From contig NZ_CABVPL010000022.1 in assembly GCF_902499045.1 (NCBI RefSeq), positions 1 through 64,000 of the forward strand: DNA of 64,000 nucleotides, given 5' to 3'. Numbering within the stretch: position 1 is the first letter of the stretch; every line of letters begins with the position of its first letter. Source of the DNA: Burkholderia latens. Lineage in GTDB: Bacteria; Pseudomonadota; Gammaproteobacteria; Burkholderiales; Burkholderiaceae. Made by a program: the position numbers and the translations under genes. Below, in pieces: positions 36,200 to 44,941 of this stretch. Below the pieces are notes generated by a model. That model worked only from the letters and a program-made list of their open reading frames with translations. It had not been told where the DNA came from and made no database searches.

Positions 36200-36867
36200 C
36201 AGCGCGCCTCCAGCCACGCGCGCTCGGCCGGCGCGGGCGCGACGACCGGTGTCGGCCGGGCAAACTCGAGCGTGCTCACGTTGCCGTTCGCGAACGTCAT
36301 GTCGAGTCGGCCAAGGTACGCGCCGCCGGTCATCTGCAGCACACGCACCGCCTGCGCGAGCTGCGGCTGATTCGGCCGCAACACCATCCGCCACCGTTCC
36401 GGCGTGCCGCTCGCATCGACGTCGAATTGCGCATACAGCGCCGACAGGTCGCCGCCGAGCATGTCGCGCATCATCCGCGACACTTGCGCGACACCGCGAC
36501 CGCCGCCGCTCGCCGCGACGAGACGCCCGTCCGTGCCGACTTCGCGCACGCCGCCGTCGGTGATCACGTAAGTGGCCTTGTACGGCGTTTCGATGCGCCA
36601 CACGACGCCCGACCTTCGATCGAACAACATCGATCCGGTGCTGACGAGCGGCTGCTTCATCGCCGACAGCGTCTGCGTCTGCCGAAAATCCGCGCGAATC
36701 GCGCCGACCTGCGCGAGCCGCGCCGCGATATCGGACACTAGCGTCGTGCTCGCGGGCCGCGCGGCCGCGTCAAGCGCGGGAGCAGCCGACGCCGCGCCGC
36801 TCGCGAGCGTCATGCATGCGGTCAGCATCGCCGCCGCGAACCGGCCGCCGTGCGAATTCAGGCCCAT
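36199..36867 (-). CDS. apeL: LolA-like periplasmic lipid carrier, ApeL-like
   Basis: A 222-residue exported protein with a signal peptide (AAMLTACMTLASGAASAAP). The mature part follows the LolA pattern: IRADFRQTQTLSAMKQPLVS, then GSMLFDRRSGVVWRIETPYK, a hydrophobic half-barrel that shuttles lipids across the periplasm. In this cluster it likely carries the aryl polyene lipid rather than lipoproteins. The start at 36867 overlaps the thioesterase stop by 10 bases. Confidence 0.87.
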   Translation of the reverse strand: MGLNSHGGRFAAAMLTACMTLASGAASAAPALDAAARPASTTLVSDIAARLAQVGAIRADFRQTQTLSAMKQPLVSTGSMLFDRRSGVVWRIETPYKATYVITDGGVREVGTDGRLVAASGGGRGVAQVSRMMRDMLGGDLSALYAQFDVDASGTPERWRMVLRPNQPQLAQAVRVLQMTGGAYLGRLDMTFANGNVSTLEFARPTPVVAPAPAERAWLEAR

Positions 36868-37286
36868 TGCGCATGCACCCGTTCGGTCAGGGCCGCCGGC
36901 GACACGAACTGCAGTTCGCGCGTCGCCGCATCGACGGCCAGTTGCACCGTGTACCCCTTCGTCAAGCGCTCGCCGGACGCGGCGTCGACGATTTCGTAAC
37001 CGATCTTCAGCCGGTTCTCGAATTCGAGCAGCGTCGCGCGCACGTCGAGCTGCTGACCGTAATGGGCCGGGCGAACGTACTTCAGATGCGCCTCGACCAC
37101 CGGCCACATGTAGCCCGACGCCAGCATCGCCGGATAGTCGTAGTCGATCATGCGCAGGAGTGCCGCGCGGCTGCTTTCGAAGTACTTGAGGTAGTGGCCG
37201 TGCCAGCAGACGTTCATCGCATCGACGTCATGAAACAGCACTTCGACGCGCGCGGTCGCGCTCAGCGTCGGACGAGATGCGCTCAT
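36858..37286 (-). CDS. apeK: Acyl-ACP/CoA thioesterase, ApeK-like (4HBT hotdog family)
   Basis: A 142-residue hotdog thioesterase. The active-site segment FHDVDAMNVCWHGHYLKYFE has the catalytic Asp of 4-hydroxybenzoyl-CoA thioesterases, and MIDYDYP and HLKYVRPAHYG are typical. In aryl polyene synthesis it may release or proof-read acyl chains on the carrier proteins. It overlaps the TAL-like gene and apeL, so it is tightly coupled in the operon. Confidence 0.88.
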   Translation of the reverse strand: MSASRPTLSATARVEVLFHDVDAMNVCWHGHYLKYFESSRAALLRMIDYDYPAMLASGYMWPVVEAHLKYVRPAHYGQQLDVRATLLEFENRLKIGYEIVDAASGERLTKGYTVQLAVDAATRELQFVSPAALTERVHAQWA

Positions 37287-38878
37287 GCCGCCTCCCCTTG
37301 CGCGAGGCCGTCAAGCAGTCCGCCGATCGGCTCGCATGCGGCAAGGCGCGCGGTCAGCGCGCGCAGTTCCGCTTCGAGCGGCCGGTCCTCCACCACGAGC
37401 GGCGATTGCCGGCCCACGTCGTCGATGAACGCGCGCAACGCGGGCGACAGCTGGGTCTGCGGATCGTCACGCAGCCGCAGGCGGACAGCTTGCACGGTCG
37501 CGAGTACATGCGCCGCGGCAACCTGCTCGGTCAGCGCCAGCACGCGCAGGCAATCGCGCGCGGCGATCGTTCCCATGCTGACCTTGTCCTGATTGTGCGA
37601 CTCCGTCGAGCGCGAGAACACGCTCGCCGGCATCGTATGCTTCAGCGCCTCCGCGGTCCATGCCGACGACGAGATCTGCACGGCCTTGAATCCGTGGTTG
37701 ATCGGCGCGCGATCGGGGGCCGCGCCCGTCAGGTCGCGCGGCAGTCCGTTGCTGAACTTGTCGTCGACCAGCAGCGCGAGCTGACGATCCATCAGGTCCG
37801 CGAGGTTGGCCACCGCGGTCTTGAGCGCGTCCATCGCGAACGCGATGTGCCCGCCGTAGAAATTGCCGCCGTGCAGCACGCATCCTTCGTCCGGGTCGAT
37901 CAGCGGATTGTCGTTCGCACTGTTCAATTCGTTCTCGATATCGCGGCGCATCCACGACAACGCATCGCGTGCGACACCGATCACGTGCGGTGCGCAGCGG
38001 ACCGAATAGCGATCCTGCAGCCGGCGTCCCGGCAATTCGTCGCGCCCGGCCAGGTCGGCGCGGATCCACGCGGCCGCTTGCGCCTGCCCCGCGTGCGGTT
38101 TCGCGTCGAACAGCCGCGCATCGAAATGTCCGGCCCGGCCGTCGAGTGCGACGGTCGTCAATGCCGTCAGTCGGGCCGCCACCCGCGTCAGGTAATCGGC
38201 GCGCGCGAACGCGAGACAGGCCAGCCCCGTCATGACCGCCGTGCCGTTCATCAGCGCGAGCCCTTCCTTCGGCGCAAGCGTCAGCGGCGTGCGGTCGATT
38301 GCATGCCATACGTCGCGCGCATTGCGCTCGTCACCGTCGAACACGACCGTGCGCTCGCCGACCAGCGCCGCGGCGATATAGGACAGCGGCGTCAGGTCGC
38401 CGCTCGCACCGACCGAGCCTTCCGACGGAATGCGCGGCAGGATGCGGTGATTCACCAGGTCGGCCAGCCGTTCCAGCAACGTGAGGCGCACGCCCGACAA
38501 GCCGAACGCGAGCGAATTGAGCCGGGCGACGATGATGGACAGCGTTTGCGTCGGATCGAACCAGTCGCCCATCCCGCAACCGTGATACCGGGTCAGCTGC
38601 AGCGGCAACGCGTCGACGAGCGACGGCGGCACTTCGACGACGCACGCGTCGCCGTACCCGGTCGTAACGCCGTACAGCGTGCCGCCATTCGCGAGGTAGT
38701 CGCGCAGCCAGGCGGCGCCGCGCTCGATCCGCGCGCGCCATTCGGCGCCGGCGTTCAGCGCGACCGGCGCGCCGTCGCGGGCGATCGCGACGACGTCCTC
38801 GATCGTCAGATGCCGGCCGCCGACCACGACGGCCGGCCGGCTCGAAGTTGCGGCCGGGCGTGCCGCGGCGTCGTTCAT
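37283..38878 (-). CDS. Aromatic amino acid ammonia-lyase (TAL/HAL family), APE-associated
   Basis: A 531-residue MIO-dependent lyase. The Ala-Ser-Gly triad that cyclises to MIO is at 158-160 (GSVGASGDLTPLSY), and the lid Tyr is in LYGVTTGYGD (about 68-77). The selectivity pair is Tyr98-His99 (LTRYHGCG), neither Ser-His as in most histidine lyases nor Phe-Leu as in phenylalanine lyases. In APE clusters such genes are thought to make 4-coumarate from tyrosine as starter for ApeH. It sits between apeJ and apeK and is not next to hut genes. ATG 38878 is one base after the apeJ stop. Substrate needs an assay. Confidence 0.85.
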   Translation of the reverse strand: MNDAAARPAATSSRPAVVVGGRHLTIEDVVAIARDGAPVALNAGAEWRARIERGAAWLRDYLANGGTLYGVTTGYGDACVVEVPPSLVDALPLQLTRYHGCGMGDWFDPTQTLSIIVARLNSLAFGLSGVRLTLLERLADLVNHRILPRIPSEGSVGASGDLTPLSYIAAALVGERTVVFDGDERNARDVWHAIDRTPLTLAPKEGLALMNGTAVMTGLACLAFARADYLTRVAARLTALTTVALDGRAGHFDARLFDAKPHAGQAQAAAWIRADLAGRDELPGRRLQDRYSVRCAPHVIGVARDALSWMRRDIENELNSANDNPLIDPDEGCVLHGGNFYGGHIAFAMDALKTAVANLADLMDRQLALLVDDKFSNGLPRDLTGAAPDRAPINHGFKAVQISSSAWTAEALKHTMPASVFSRSTESHNQDKVSMGTIAARDCLRVLALTEQVAAAHVLATVQAVRLRLRDDPQTQLSPALRAFIDDVGRQSPLVVEDRPLEAELRALTARLAACEPIGGLLDGLAQGEAA

Positions 38879-38879
38879 G

Positions 38880-40586
38880 TCATGCTCCGCCACGCGGACC
38901 TCCATCGGGCCGCGCCCAGAAATCGAAGAAGTTGAACCATTGATACGGAGCCTTGCGGCAATAGTGTTCGAGCCGCGCGGCATAGCGCTGCGCCCACGCC
39001 GCGACGTGGCCCGCGCGCTCCCGGCGCGGCAGCTCGATCCGGTCGGCGAACGGCTCGAAATAGAGCCGGTAGCCGCGCGCTTCCTTGAGGCAGAAGAACA
39101 GGTAGACCGGGCAACCGAGCGCGTGCGCGAGGATGTACGGGCCCTGCGCGAACGGGGCCGTCGCGCCGAGAAAACGGGCGTCGGCCGTCTTGCCGGAGTC
39201 GCGCGGCGGCACGCGGTCGCCGACGATCACGAGCAGTTCGCCCGCATCGATACGCGACTGCATCATCAGCGCCGTATCCGGTCCGAAGTCCGACACTTCG
39301 ACGAGTTGCTTGCCGAATTCCCGATTCGCTCCGGCGAGCACGCCCGTAAACCGCTTCGCATGCTCGGTGTAGACGATCGCCGTGACCTTCGTGTGCGCAT
39401 CGCGCAGCGCCAGCGCCCGCGTCATTTCGAGATTGCCCAGATGCGCGCCGATCACGAGCGCGCCGCGCCCGCTCGCCGCGAGCGCATCGAACGCGGACGA
39501 ATCGTCGAAACGCACGTCGAGTTCGTCGAGCCGCCCGGACCACGCGACGAACTTGTCGAACCCCGCCTGCGCGAACGCAAGCATGTGCCGGTACGCGCTG
39601 CGCCATCCCGGCTTCGGCACGGCCGCCGCTTCCACGTCGCGCAGGCGGCGGATATACGCATGCGACGCGGCGCGCGCCGTGCGATTCGTCAGTACGAAAT
39701 AACAGACGATCGGATGCAGCCAGAGCGACGTGAAGCCCTTGCCGAACCATCGGCAGCTCAGCGCGAGCAACGCCATGCCGAGACGGCTGCCGCGTTCGGG
39801 CATGCGCCACCATGCGCGCGGGCGCGTCGCCGGCGACGCACCGCGCCGGCCGGCGAGCCGGCGCGTCAACAGCAGCGGCGCGCGCGCAAGCATCCCGGCG
39901 ACGAGGCGCGTATGGCTCAGGCTGATGCGCACGTTGTCACGCCACACGTCGAAATGCGACAAGCCGTCGGCCGGGTACACGACGCGCGTCGGGATCGTCC
40001 TGAATGCCAACCCGCGCCAGTGAAGACGGACCAGAATTTCGCTGTCGAAAGCCATCCGCGTCGGCATCGATACTGCGTCGATCAGCTCGCAGACGGCATC
40101 GACCGGATAAAGACGAAAGCCGCACATCGCATCGGGAATATCGAGCGACAGCGTCTCGATCCACACCCACGCGTGCGTAACGTAACGGCCGTACAGGCGC
40201 GCCTTCGGCACACTGTCGTCGAAGCAGGGCCGGCCGAGAATCACGGCGTCCGGCTCGGCCTGCGCGGCCGCCACGAACTTCGGCACGTCGGCCGCGTCGT
40301 GCTGGCCATCGGCGTCGATCTGAATCGCGTGCCGATATCCGCGCGTGCGCGCCGCACGCAATCCTTCCATGACCGCTGCGCCCTTCCCGGCGTTGACGGG
40401 CAATCGCAGCAGCGTCACGGCGGACGCGTACTGTTCCGCGAGCGCAGCCAGCACCTGTTGCGTCGGCTCGTCGCTGCCGTCGTCGATCACGAGGATCGGC
40501 AGGCCATGCACGGCGAGCCGCGCCAACGTGCGGCCGATCGCGTCGCGATGGTTGTAGATCGGAATGACGATGCAGGTACCGTTCAT
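38880..40586 (-). CDS. apeJ: Glycosyltransferase-acyltransferase fusion, ApeJ-like
   Basis: A 568-residue two-domain protein. Residues 1-240 are a GT2 glycosyltransferase (CIVIPIYNHRDAIGRTLARL, VIDDGSDE, IDADGQHDAAD). Residues about 275-560 are an LpxL/HtrB-like lysophospholipid acyltransferase with the H-x4-E motif GAHLGNLEM and VIVGDRVPPRDSGK. The same fusion is found in other APE clusters, where it probably builds the glycolipid anchor of the pigment. The start overlaps the apeHI stop by 4 bases. Confidence 0.9.
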   Translation of the reverse strand: MNGTCIVIPIYNHRDAIGRTLARLAVHGLPILVIDDGSDEPTQQVLAALAEQYASAVTLLRLPVNAGKGAAVMEGLRAARTRGYRHAIQIDADGQHDAADVPKFVAAAQAEPDAVILGRPCFDDSVPKARLYGRYVTHAWVWIETLSLDIPDAMCGFRLYPVDAVCELIDAVSMPTRMAFDSEILVRLHWRGLAFRTIPTRVVYPADGLSHFDVWRDNVRISLSHTRLVAGMLARAPLLLTRRLAGRRGASPATRPRAWWRMPERGSRLGMALLALSCRWFGKGFTSLWLHPIVCYFVLTNRTARAASHAYIRRLRDVEAAAVPKPGWRSAYRHMLAFAQAGFDKFVAWSGRLDELDVRFDDSSAFDALAASGRGALVIGAHLGNLEMTRALALRDAHTKVTAIVYTEHAKRFTGVLAGANREFGKQLVEVSDFGPDTALMMQSRIDAGELLVIVGDRVPPRDSGKTADARFLGATAPFAQGPYILAHALGCPVYLFFCLKEARGYRLYFEPFADRIELPRRERAGHVAAWAQRYAARLEHYCRKAPYQWFNFFDFWARPDGGPRGGA

Positions 40587-42274
40587 CTGTCCGCCGCGTC
40601 ATAGACCAGCACACCGGACGTGCATTCCCGCGCGCCGCGGCGAAACGCGAAACGCGTGCATCCGCGGACCGGATCGTGCGCGATGCGCAGTGCCAGCACC
40701 GCGCCCGGCGGCACCGGCGCCTTGAATTTCAGGTGTTCGACGCAACGGACTTCGCGCACGGCCGGCATCTCGCGCGCGGCAAGGCGTGCGGCCCAATCGA
40801 TCTGCACGACACCGGGCAGGATCGGCAGCCCCGGAAAATGCCCTTCGAAATGCGCGAGCGTAGCCGGCACGCGCAGCTCGTAATGCAGCGCGTCGCCGCT
40901 GCGCCATGACGCGAGCAGTTCGAAGCCTTCCGGTGCGGCTCTGAATGCGGCCGCCAGCGCGGCGGCCGGCAATTTGCCGCGCGCGTCGAACGGCATCGCG
41001 TGCAGGAATCGCCAGTAGCGCGGCAACGCCGCCGCGTCGAAGTAAGCGCCGAGCGCATGGCGCAGGGTCGTCGCAAGGGCGACGCGTCCGTCGGCGGCCA
41101 GCGCGTCGCGCCCCGCGGCAGTCAATACCGCGACGACACCGACGTGCGCGCGTGTCGTGCCGTCGACCACCGCCGCCGCCGCCTGCTCGACGAATGCGTG
41201 CGCGAGCAGCCGCGCCTCGAGCTCGGGCAGCGACACGCGCTTGCCGTCGAGCTTGACGACGCGATCGCGCCGCCCCGCGAGCACGAAACGGCTGTCCGCG
41301 TCGAACCGTGCGGTGTCGTCGGTGCGGTGCCAGCGATCGTGGCCGAGATGCGCGGAGCGAACGGACAGCACGCCGTCGTCGTCGCACCGCACGCCGACAC
41401 CGGTCAGCGGCTGCCACGCGTGCGACACGTCCTGGCGACGCCACGCGATGCCGCCGGTTTCGGTGCTGCCGAAGATCTCGATCGGCGCCGCGCCGAACGC
41501 GTTCGAATACGCGGCGGCCGCATCGCCGGGCAACGGGCCGCCGGACGAGAAGAACGCGCGCGGCATCGGCGCCTGCATCGGGAAACCGGGCAATGCCGGC
41601 CAGCGCATCAGTTGCGACGGCGTCGACACGACGACACCGCCACCGTAGCCGGCCAGCCGCTGCCGCAGTTGCAGCGGCTCGAGCACCGTTGCCCGGTCGA
41701 ACGCGCGACCGGCCGCCAGCGGCCACAGGATTCTGAAGAGCAGTCCGTAGATATGGTGGTGCGGTACGCTCGACAACGTCACCGCGGTACCGACGCAACC
41801 GCCCCATTCGCGCTGCAGCGTTCTCACTTCGGCATCGAACTGCGCGAGCGACTTTCGCACCGGCTTCGCGGTGCCGGTGCTGCCCGACGTGTAGAGCGTC
41901 ACCGCGACGGCGGCATCGATCGCGCGCGCGGGAATTGCCGATGCGTCGTCGGTGTCGCGCGCGCACGCGGCCAACGCCGGCGCATCCAGCATCAGGTCGT
42001 ACGCGTGATCGAGACCGGAGAGATAGCCGGGCGCATTACTGGCGGGAATCACGACCTCCGCGTGCGCGACCGCGACCGCGAAGAATGCGCATGCAAACTC
42101 GTACGGATCGTCCGTCCAGATAGCCACCCGTCGCGCGCCGCGCGCGGCCACCATCCGCGCAATGGCGTCGGCACGGGCACGCAGATCGCCCAGCGTCAGC
42201 ACCTGAGCGCCGTCACGGCAGACCGCCACGCCGCCGTCGGCATCGGCGCACAGGATCTCGTTAAGCGCGATCAT
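40583..42274 (-). CDS. apeH-apeI: Fused acyl-AMP ligase and hotdog dehydratase (ApeH-ApeI)
   Basis: A 563-residue fusion. Residues 1-445 are an ANL-family adenylating enzyme: AMP-binding loop TLYTSGSTGTAKPV (127-140), then IFGSTETGGIAWR and WHRTDDTARF, and RVVKLDGKRVSL with the C-terminal lysine (GKLPAAAL). It should activate the aromatic acid and load it on the carrier protein. From His475, HFEGHFPGLPILPG is the active-site region of an ApeI/FabZ-like dehydratase. In E. coli and Xenorhabdus these are separate neighbouring genes. The start overlaps the apeG stop by 4 bases. No frameshift or stop interrupts the junction. Confidence 0.9.
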   Translation of the reverse strand: MIALNEILCADADGGVAVCRDGAQVLTLGDLRARADAIARMVAARGARRVAIWTDDPYEFACAFFAVAVAHAEVVIPASNAPGYLSGLDHAYDLMLDAPALAACARDTDDASAIPARAIDAAVAVTLYTSGSTGTAKPVRKSLAQFDAEVRTLQREWGGCVGTAVTLSSVPHHHIYGLLFRILWPLAAGRAFDRATVLEPLQLRQRLAGYGGGVVVSTPSQLMRWPALPGFPMQAPMPRAFFSSGGPLPGDAAAAYSNAFGAAPIEIFGSTETGGIAWRRQDVSHAWQPLTGVGVRCDDDGVLSVRSAHLGHDRWHRTDDTARFDADSRFVLAGRRDRVVKLDGKRVSLPELEARLLAHAFVEQAAAAVVDGTTRAHVGVVAVLTAAGRDALAADGRVALATTLRHALGAYFDAAALPRYWRFLHAMPFDARGKLPAAALAAAFRAAPEGFELLASWRSGDALHYELRVPATLAHFEGHFPGLPILPGVVQIDWAARLAAREMPAVREVRCVEHLKFKAPVPPGAVLALRIAHDPVRGCTRFAFRRGARECTSGVLVYDAADR

Positions 42275-42906
42275 GCGACATCGGTCCTTTTTCGCGCCGC
42301 GGCGATGAAAACCTTGCGCCACATCCACTCGCCCACGATCAACGCGCCGATCAGCACGTATGCGATCAGCCCGTTGTACAGCGCCCACGACGCGCTGCTC
42401 CAGTACAGCGCCGTATGGATCGAAATACCGCCGTTGACGATGAAGAACGCGCACCACACCTGTGTGACGCGGCGCGTGTACCGGACGATTTCCACGGTCG
42501 GTTCGGGATAGGTCAGTCGTGCGAATTTTTCGATCATGGTCGGACCGCGCCACAGCGTCGCGCCGAACGCGACCAGCAAGCCGGCGCTCACGCACGCCGG
42601 ATAGAGATGAAGAAGCCGCTCGCTATCGGTCACGGCGATCGCGATCGACAGCGCGGTCAGTGCGCCGGCCACGCACCAGTCGAGCATCGTGAGCCGCTTG
42701 AGCGCGTGCGCCAGCGCGCCCTTGCCGGTCGTGCGCTGCAACCACAGCAACGCGACCAGCAGGCAGCCGACGTAACGCGGCGACATGCTTTGCCATGCGA
42801 ACAGGATGACGAGCGGATAGGCCACGACAAGCGCGGCCCTGGCCGCGACACGCGCCCAATGCGACAAGACCGTGCCGCTCGTAGCCCGCATGCCCGTCAC
42901 CGCCAT
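42271..42906 (-). CDS. apeG: APE-cluster inner-membrane protein (COG4648-like, ApeG)
   Basis: A 211-residue protein with six predicted hydrophobic helices, for example ALVVAYPLVILFAWQSM, YVGCLLVALLWLQ and ALYNGLIAYVLIGALIVGEWMW. The pattern, size and position between the carrier protein and AMP-ligase genes match the COG4648 membrane protein of APE clusters, whose function is unknown. A role in membrane anchoring of the synthase is only a guess. It overlaps the apeH-apeI start by 4 bases. Confidence 0.8.
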   Translation of the reverse strand: MAVTGMRATSGTVLSHWARVAARAALVVAYPLVILFAWQSMSPRYVGCLLVALLWLQRTTGKGALAHALKRLTMLDWCVAGALTALSIAIAVTDSERLLHLYPACVSAGLLVAFGATLWRGPTMIEKFARLTYPEPTVEIVRYTRRVTQVWCAFFIVNGGISIHTALYWSSASWALYNGLIAYVLIGALIVGEWMWRKVFIAAARKRTDVA

Positions 42907-42908
42907 CG

Positions 42909-43157
42909 TCAGGCGCGTGCGAGCAAGGCGTGAACGGCGGCGATAACGTCACCGACCGTGCGCACGGACTTGAATTCTTCGGGCTTGATGCGCTTGCCGG
43001 TCATTTCCTGAAGCTTGATGGCGAGATCGACCGCGTCGATGCTGTCCAGGTCGAGCTCTTCGAACAGGTGCGTCTCGGGCGTCACCTGCTCCGGCTCGAT
43101 TGCGAAATTCTCGTGAAAAATGGCGCGGATGCGCTCCAGGATTTCTGCGTCGGTCAC
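42909..43157 (-). CDS. apeF: Acyl carrier protein, ApeF-like
   Basis: An 82-residue carrier protein. The phosphopantetheine site is Ser39 in DLDSIDAVDLA. PETHLFEELD precedes it and the C-terminal helix is VGDVIAAVHALLA. It overlaps the other carrier protein gene by 4 bases. One of the two carriers probably holds the starter and the other the growing polyene; which is which cannot be told here. Confidence 0.92.
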   Translation of the reverse strand: MTDAEILERIRAIFHENFAIEPEQVTPETHLFEELDLDSIDAVDLAIKLQEMTGKRIKPEEFKSVRTVGDVIAAVHALLARA

Positions 43158-43459
43158 GCTTGGCTCCCCTTTTCCAGCACGGCTTCGTGCGGTGCCTGAT
43201 GAGACTGCTGATCGGCAATGAACGCCGCCAGCGTATTGATCGATCGAAAATGCGCCTTCGTACGCTCGTCGTTGGCGGCGATCGTCAGTTGAAACTTCTT
43301 GCGCAGCATGATGCCGACTTCGAGCGCATCGACGGAATCGAGGCCGATGCCATCAGTCGAGAACAACGGCGCATCGTCGTCGATGTCGTCGACGGTCATG
43401 TCGCTGAGATCGAGCATTTCGATCAGAAGCTGCTTAATTTGCAGTTTTAAAGTATCCAT
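43154..43459 (-). CDS. apeE: Acyl carrier protein, ApeE-like
   Basis: A 101-residue carrier protein with Ser42 in LDSVDALE as the phosphopantetheine site. Its start at 43459 lies inside the 3' end of apeD, overlapping it by 26 bases in another frame. The C-terminal tail after the last helix (HQAPHEAVLEKGSQA) is unusually long and polar. It forms a pair with the adjacent ApeF-like carrier. Confidence 0.9.
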   Translation of the reverse strand: MDTLKLQIKQLLIEMLDLSDMTVDDIDDDAPLFSTDGIGLDSVDALEVGIMLRKKFQLTIAANDERTKAHFRSINTLAAFIADQQSHQAPHEAVLEKGSQA

Positions 43460-44228
43460 GCTGAAAAAGGCTTTGGGTAATGTGCACTTCCACCTCGCGG
43501 GCGATGCTCCGGGCGGCAATCGACGGCGATGCAGCGCCCGCTGCCAGCCGGTTCAGGTCCAGCGGCTCGAGCACGTCGATACGCATGCGAAAGGCACGAC
43601 CGGGCACGTGATACCAGCGCAGCGCCTTGGTGAATACCGGCGGGTCGCAATCGATCAGCACCGGCTGGATGCGGCTGCCGGACTGCAGCGCCATATGCGC
43701 GAAGCCGCGCGAGAACGCATGCAGACGATTGCCGCCCGGACTGCGCGTCCCTTCCGGGAAGATGATCATCGTGTAGCCGGCAGCCAGTTGGCGCGCGCCC
43801 GCCTCGACGAGCGTGACGGCGTCCGCATTGCTCACGTACTCCGCCGCACGGACGATGCCCCAGAAACACGGATTGCCCCAGTGGCCGCGCTTGACGACGC
43901 AGCAGGCCTTCGGCGTCAGCGACAGCAGTACCATGACGTCGAGCCACGTCGGGTGGTTGGCGACAACGATGGCGGGGCCGTGCTCGGCAAGACGCTCGAC
44001 GCCGCTCACCTCGAGCGTCATCACGCCGATGCGCTGCAGTAGCGCGACCAGCGCGCGGAAGAAATGGTGAATGACGAGCGTCACGCCACGCTGGCGCGAG
44101 CGCCGATGCGGCCACAGTCCGCCAGCGACGATCGCCAGTAACGAGAACAGCGATCCGCACAGCGCGAAAAACGCGAGGCTCGCACCGGTTGCGAACAAGC
44201 GCCACCCGTAGTCAAGCCGCGCGATCAT
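43434..44228 (-). CDS. apeD: 1-acyl-glycerol-phosphate-type acyltransferase, ApeD-like
   Basis: A 264-residue PlsC-family acyltransferase with an N-terminal membrane helix. NHPTWLD is the HX4D motif and FPEGTR the acyl-acceptor motif. It likely transfers the polyene or a fatty acid to the lipid anchor. The start at 44228 is preferred because family homology begins here; an upstream in-frame start at 44348 would overlap apeC deeply. It overlaps apeC by 17 bases and apeE by 26. Confidence 0.9.
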   Translation of the reverse strand: MIARLDYGWRLFATGASLAFFALCGSLFSLLAIVAGGLWPHRRSRQRGVTLVIHHFFRALVALLQRIGVMTLEVSGVERLAEHGPAIVVANHPTWLDVMVLLSLTPKACCVVKRGHWGNPCFWGIVRAAEYVSNADAVTLVEAGARQLAAGYTMIIFPEGTRSPGGNRLHAFSRGFAHMALQSGSRIQPVLIDCDPPVFTKALRWYHVPGRAFRMRIDVLEPLDLNRLAAGAASPSIAARSIAREVEVHITQSLFQHGYFKTAN

Positions 44229-44907
44229 GCCAGCTCCATTGCCACGACGCGTGTTGACCGGACCACCATGCCGGCGAGCGCGCCGACAGGCAATGCAGCA
44301 CTGCTGCGCTTTGCGTACCGGCCGCATCGCCTGTGCCGTGCACGTCACCCGCGCCGCCCGTCGTCATTTCGCAGGCCAGATAGCCGGACGGTTCGTCCGC
44401 GCCGAGCAGAATCGCGAGCCCGACACTGTCGGGATCGTCGCCGGCATCGCCGTAGACGGGATCGGCCGGCTCGTGCGCATAGACCAGCAACACCGGCGAG
44501 GCCGGCGACGTTTCGTATTGGGAAAAAGCCTCGAGCAGCGCGTAACCGAGGGTTTCATGTCCGGCCGCGATCGCCGTCGCGGCCGACCGGTCGCGACGGG
44601 CGATTCCGAATACGCCCGTCACGGCATTGAGGACCGAGAGACTGAAGGCCGTCGGCGACACGGGTTCCGCCGCGGCGATGTCGGCGAGAATGCCGGTGGT
44701 CCGCGCCAGTTCCCCGTGACGCGATGCAAATACCATGCGGACCGGCTGTTCCGATCCCGCGCAGTCATAGGCGGCCTGAAGCGCGAGACGCGACAGTCGG
44801 CTCAAGCGGCGTCGCACCATCGGATCGAGGGCTTCGACGCCCGGTACCCCCGCGGTCGAAATCGACGTCCATCTGGCGATTGGCATGGTCCAATGCAAAT
44901 CGGCCAT
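44212..44907 (-). CDS. apeC: Chain-length-factor-like ketosynthase subunit, ApeC-like
   Basis: A 231-residue protein, about half the length of a ketosynthase, with thiolase-fold features (SLSVLNAVTGVFGIAR, GHETLGYALLEAF). The active-site Cys is replaced: AIAAG (about 113-117) occupies the position of ACxSG. This fits ApeC, the chain-length-factor partner of ApeO, rather than a catalytic ketosynthase. The start at 44907 is the first gene of the operon. Its promoter lies just upstream with a dyad in the spacer. Confidence 0.82.
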   Translation of the reverse strand: MADLHWTMPIARWTSISTAGVPGVEALDPMVRRRLSRLSRLALQAAYDCAGSEQPVRMVFASRHGELARTTGILADIAAAEPVSPTAFSLSVLNAVTGVFGIARRDRSAATAIAAGHETLGYALLEAFSQYETSPASPVLLVYAHEPADPVYGDAGDDPDSVGLAILLGADEPSGYLACEMTTGGAGDVHGTGDAAGTQSAAVLHCLSARSPAWWSGQHASWQWSWHDRAA

Positions 44908-44941
44908 TTTGTTCTCGTTGGGATTGTGACTCTTCAGTGTT

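Noticed and set aside
37283-38878. Histidine catabolism (hut) assignment for the ammonia-lyase
   Set aside because: No hut genes are nearby, it is coupled to ape genes, and its selectivity residues differ from typical HutH.
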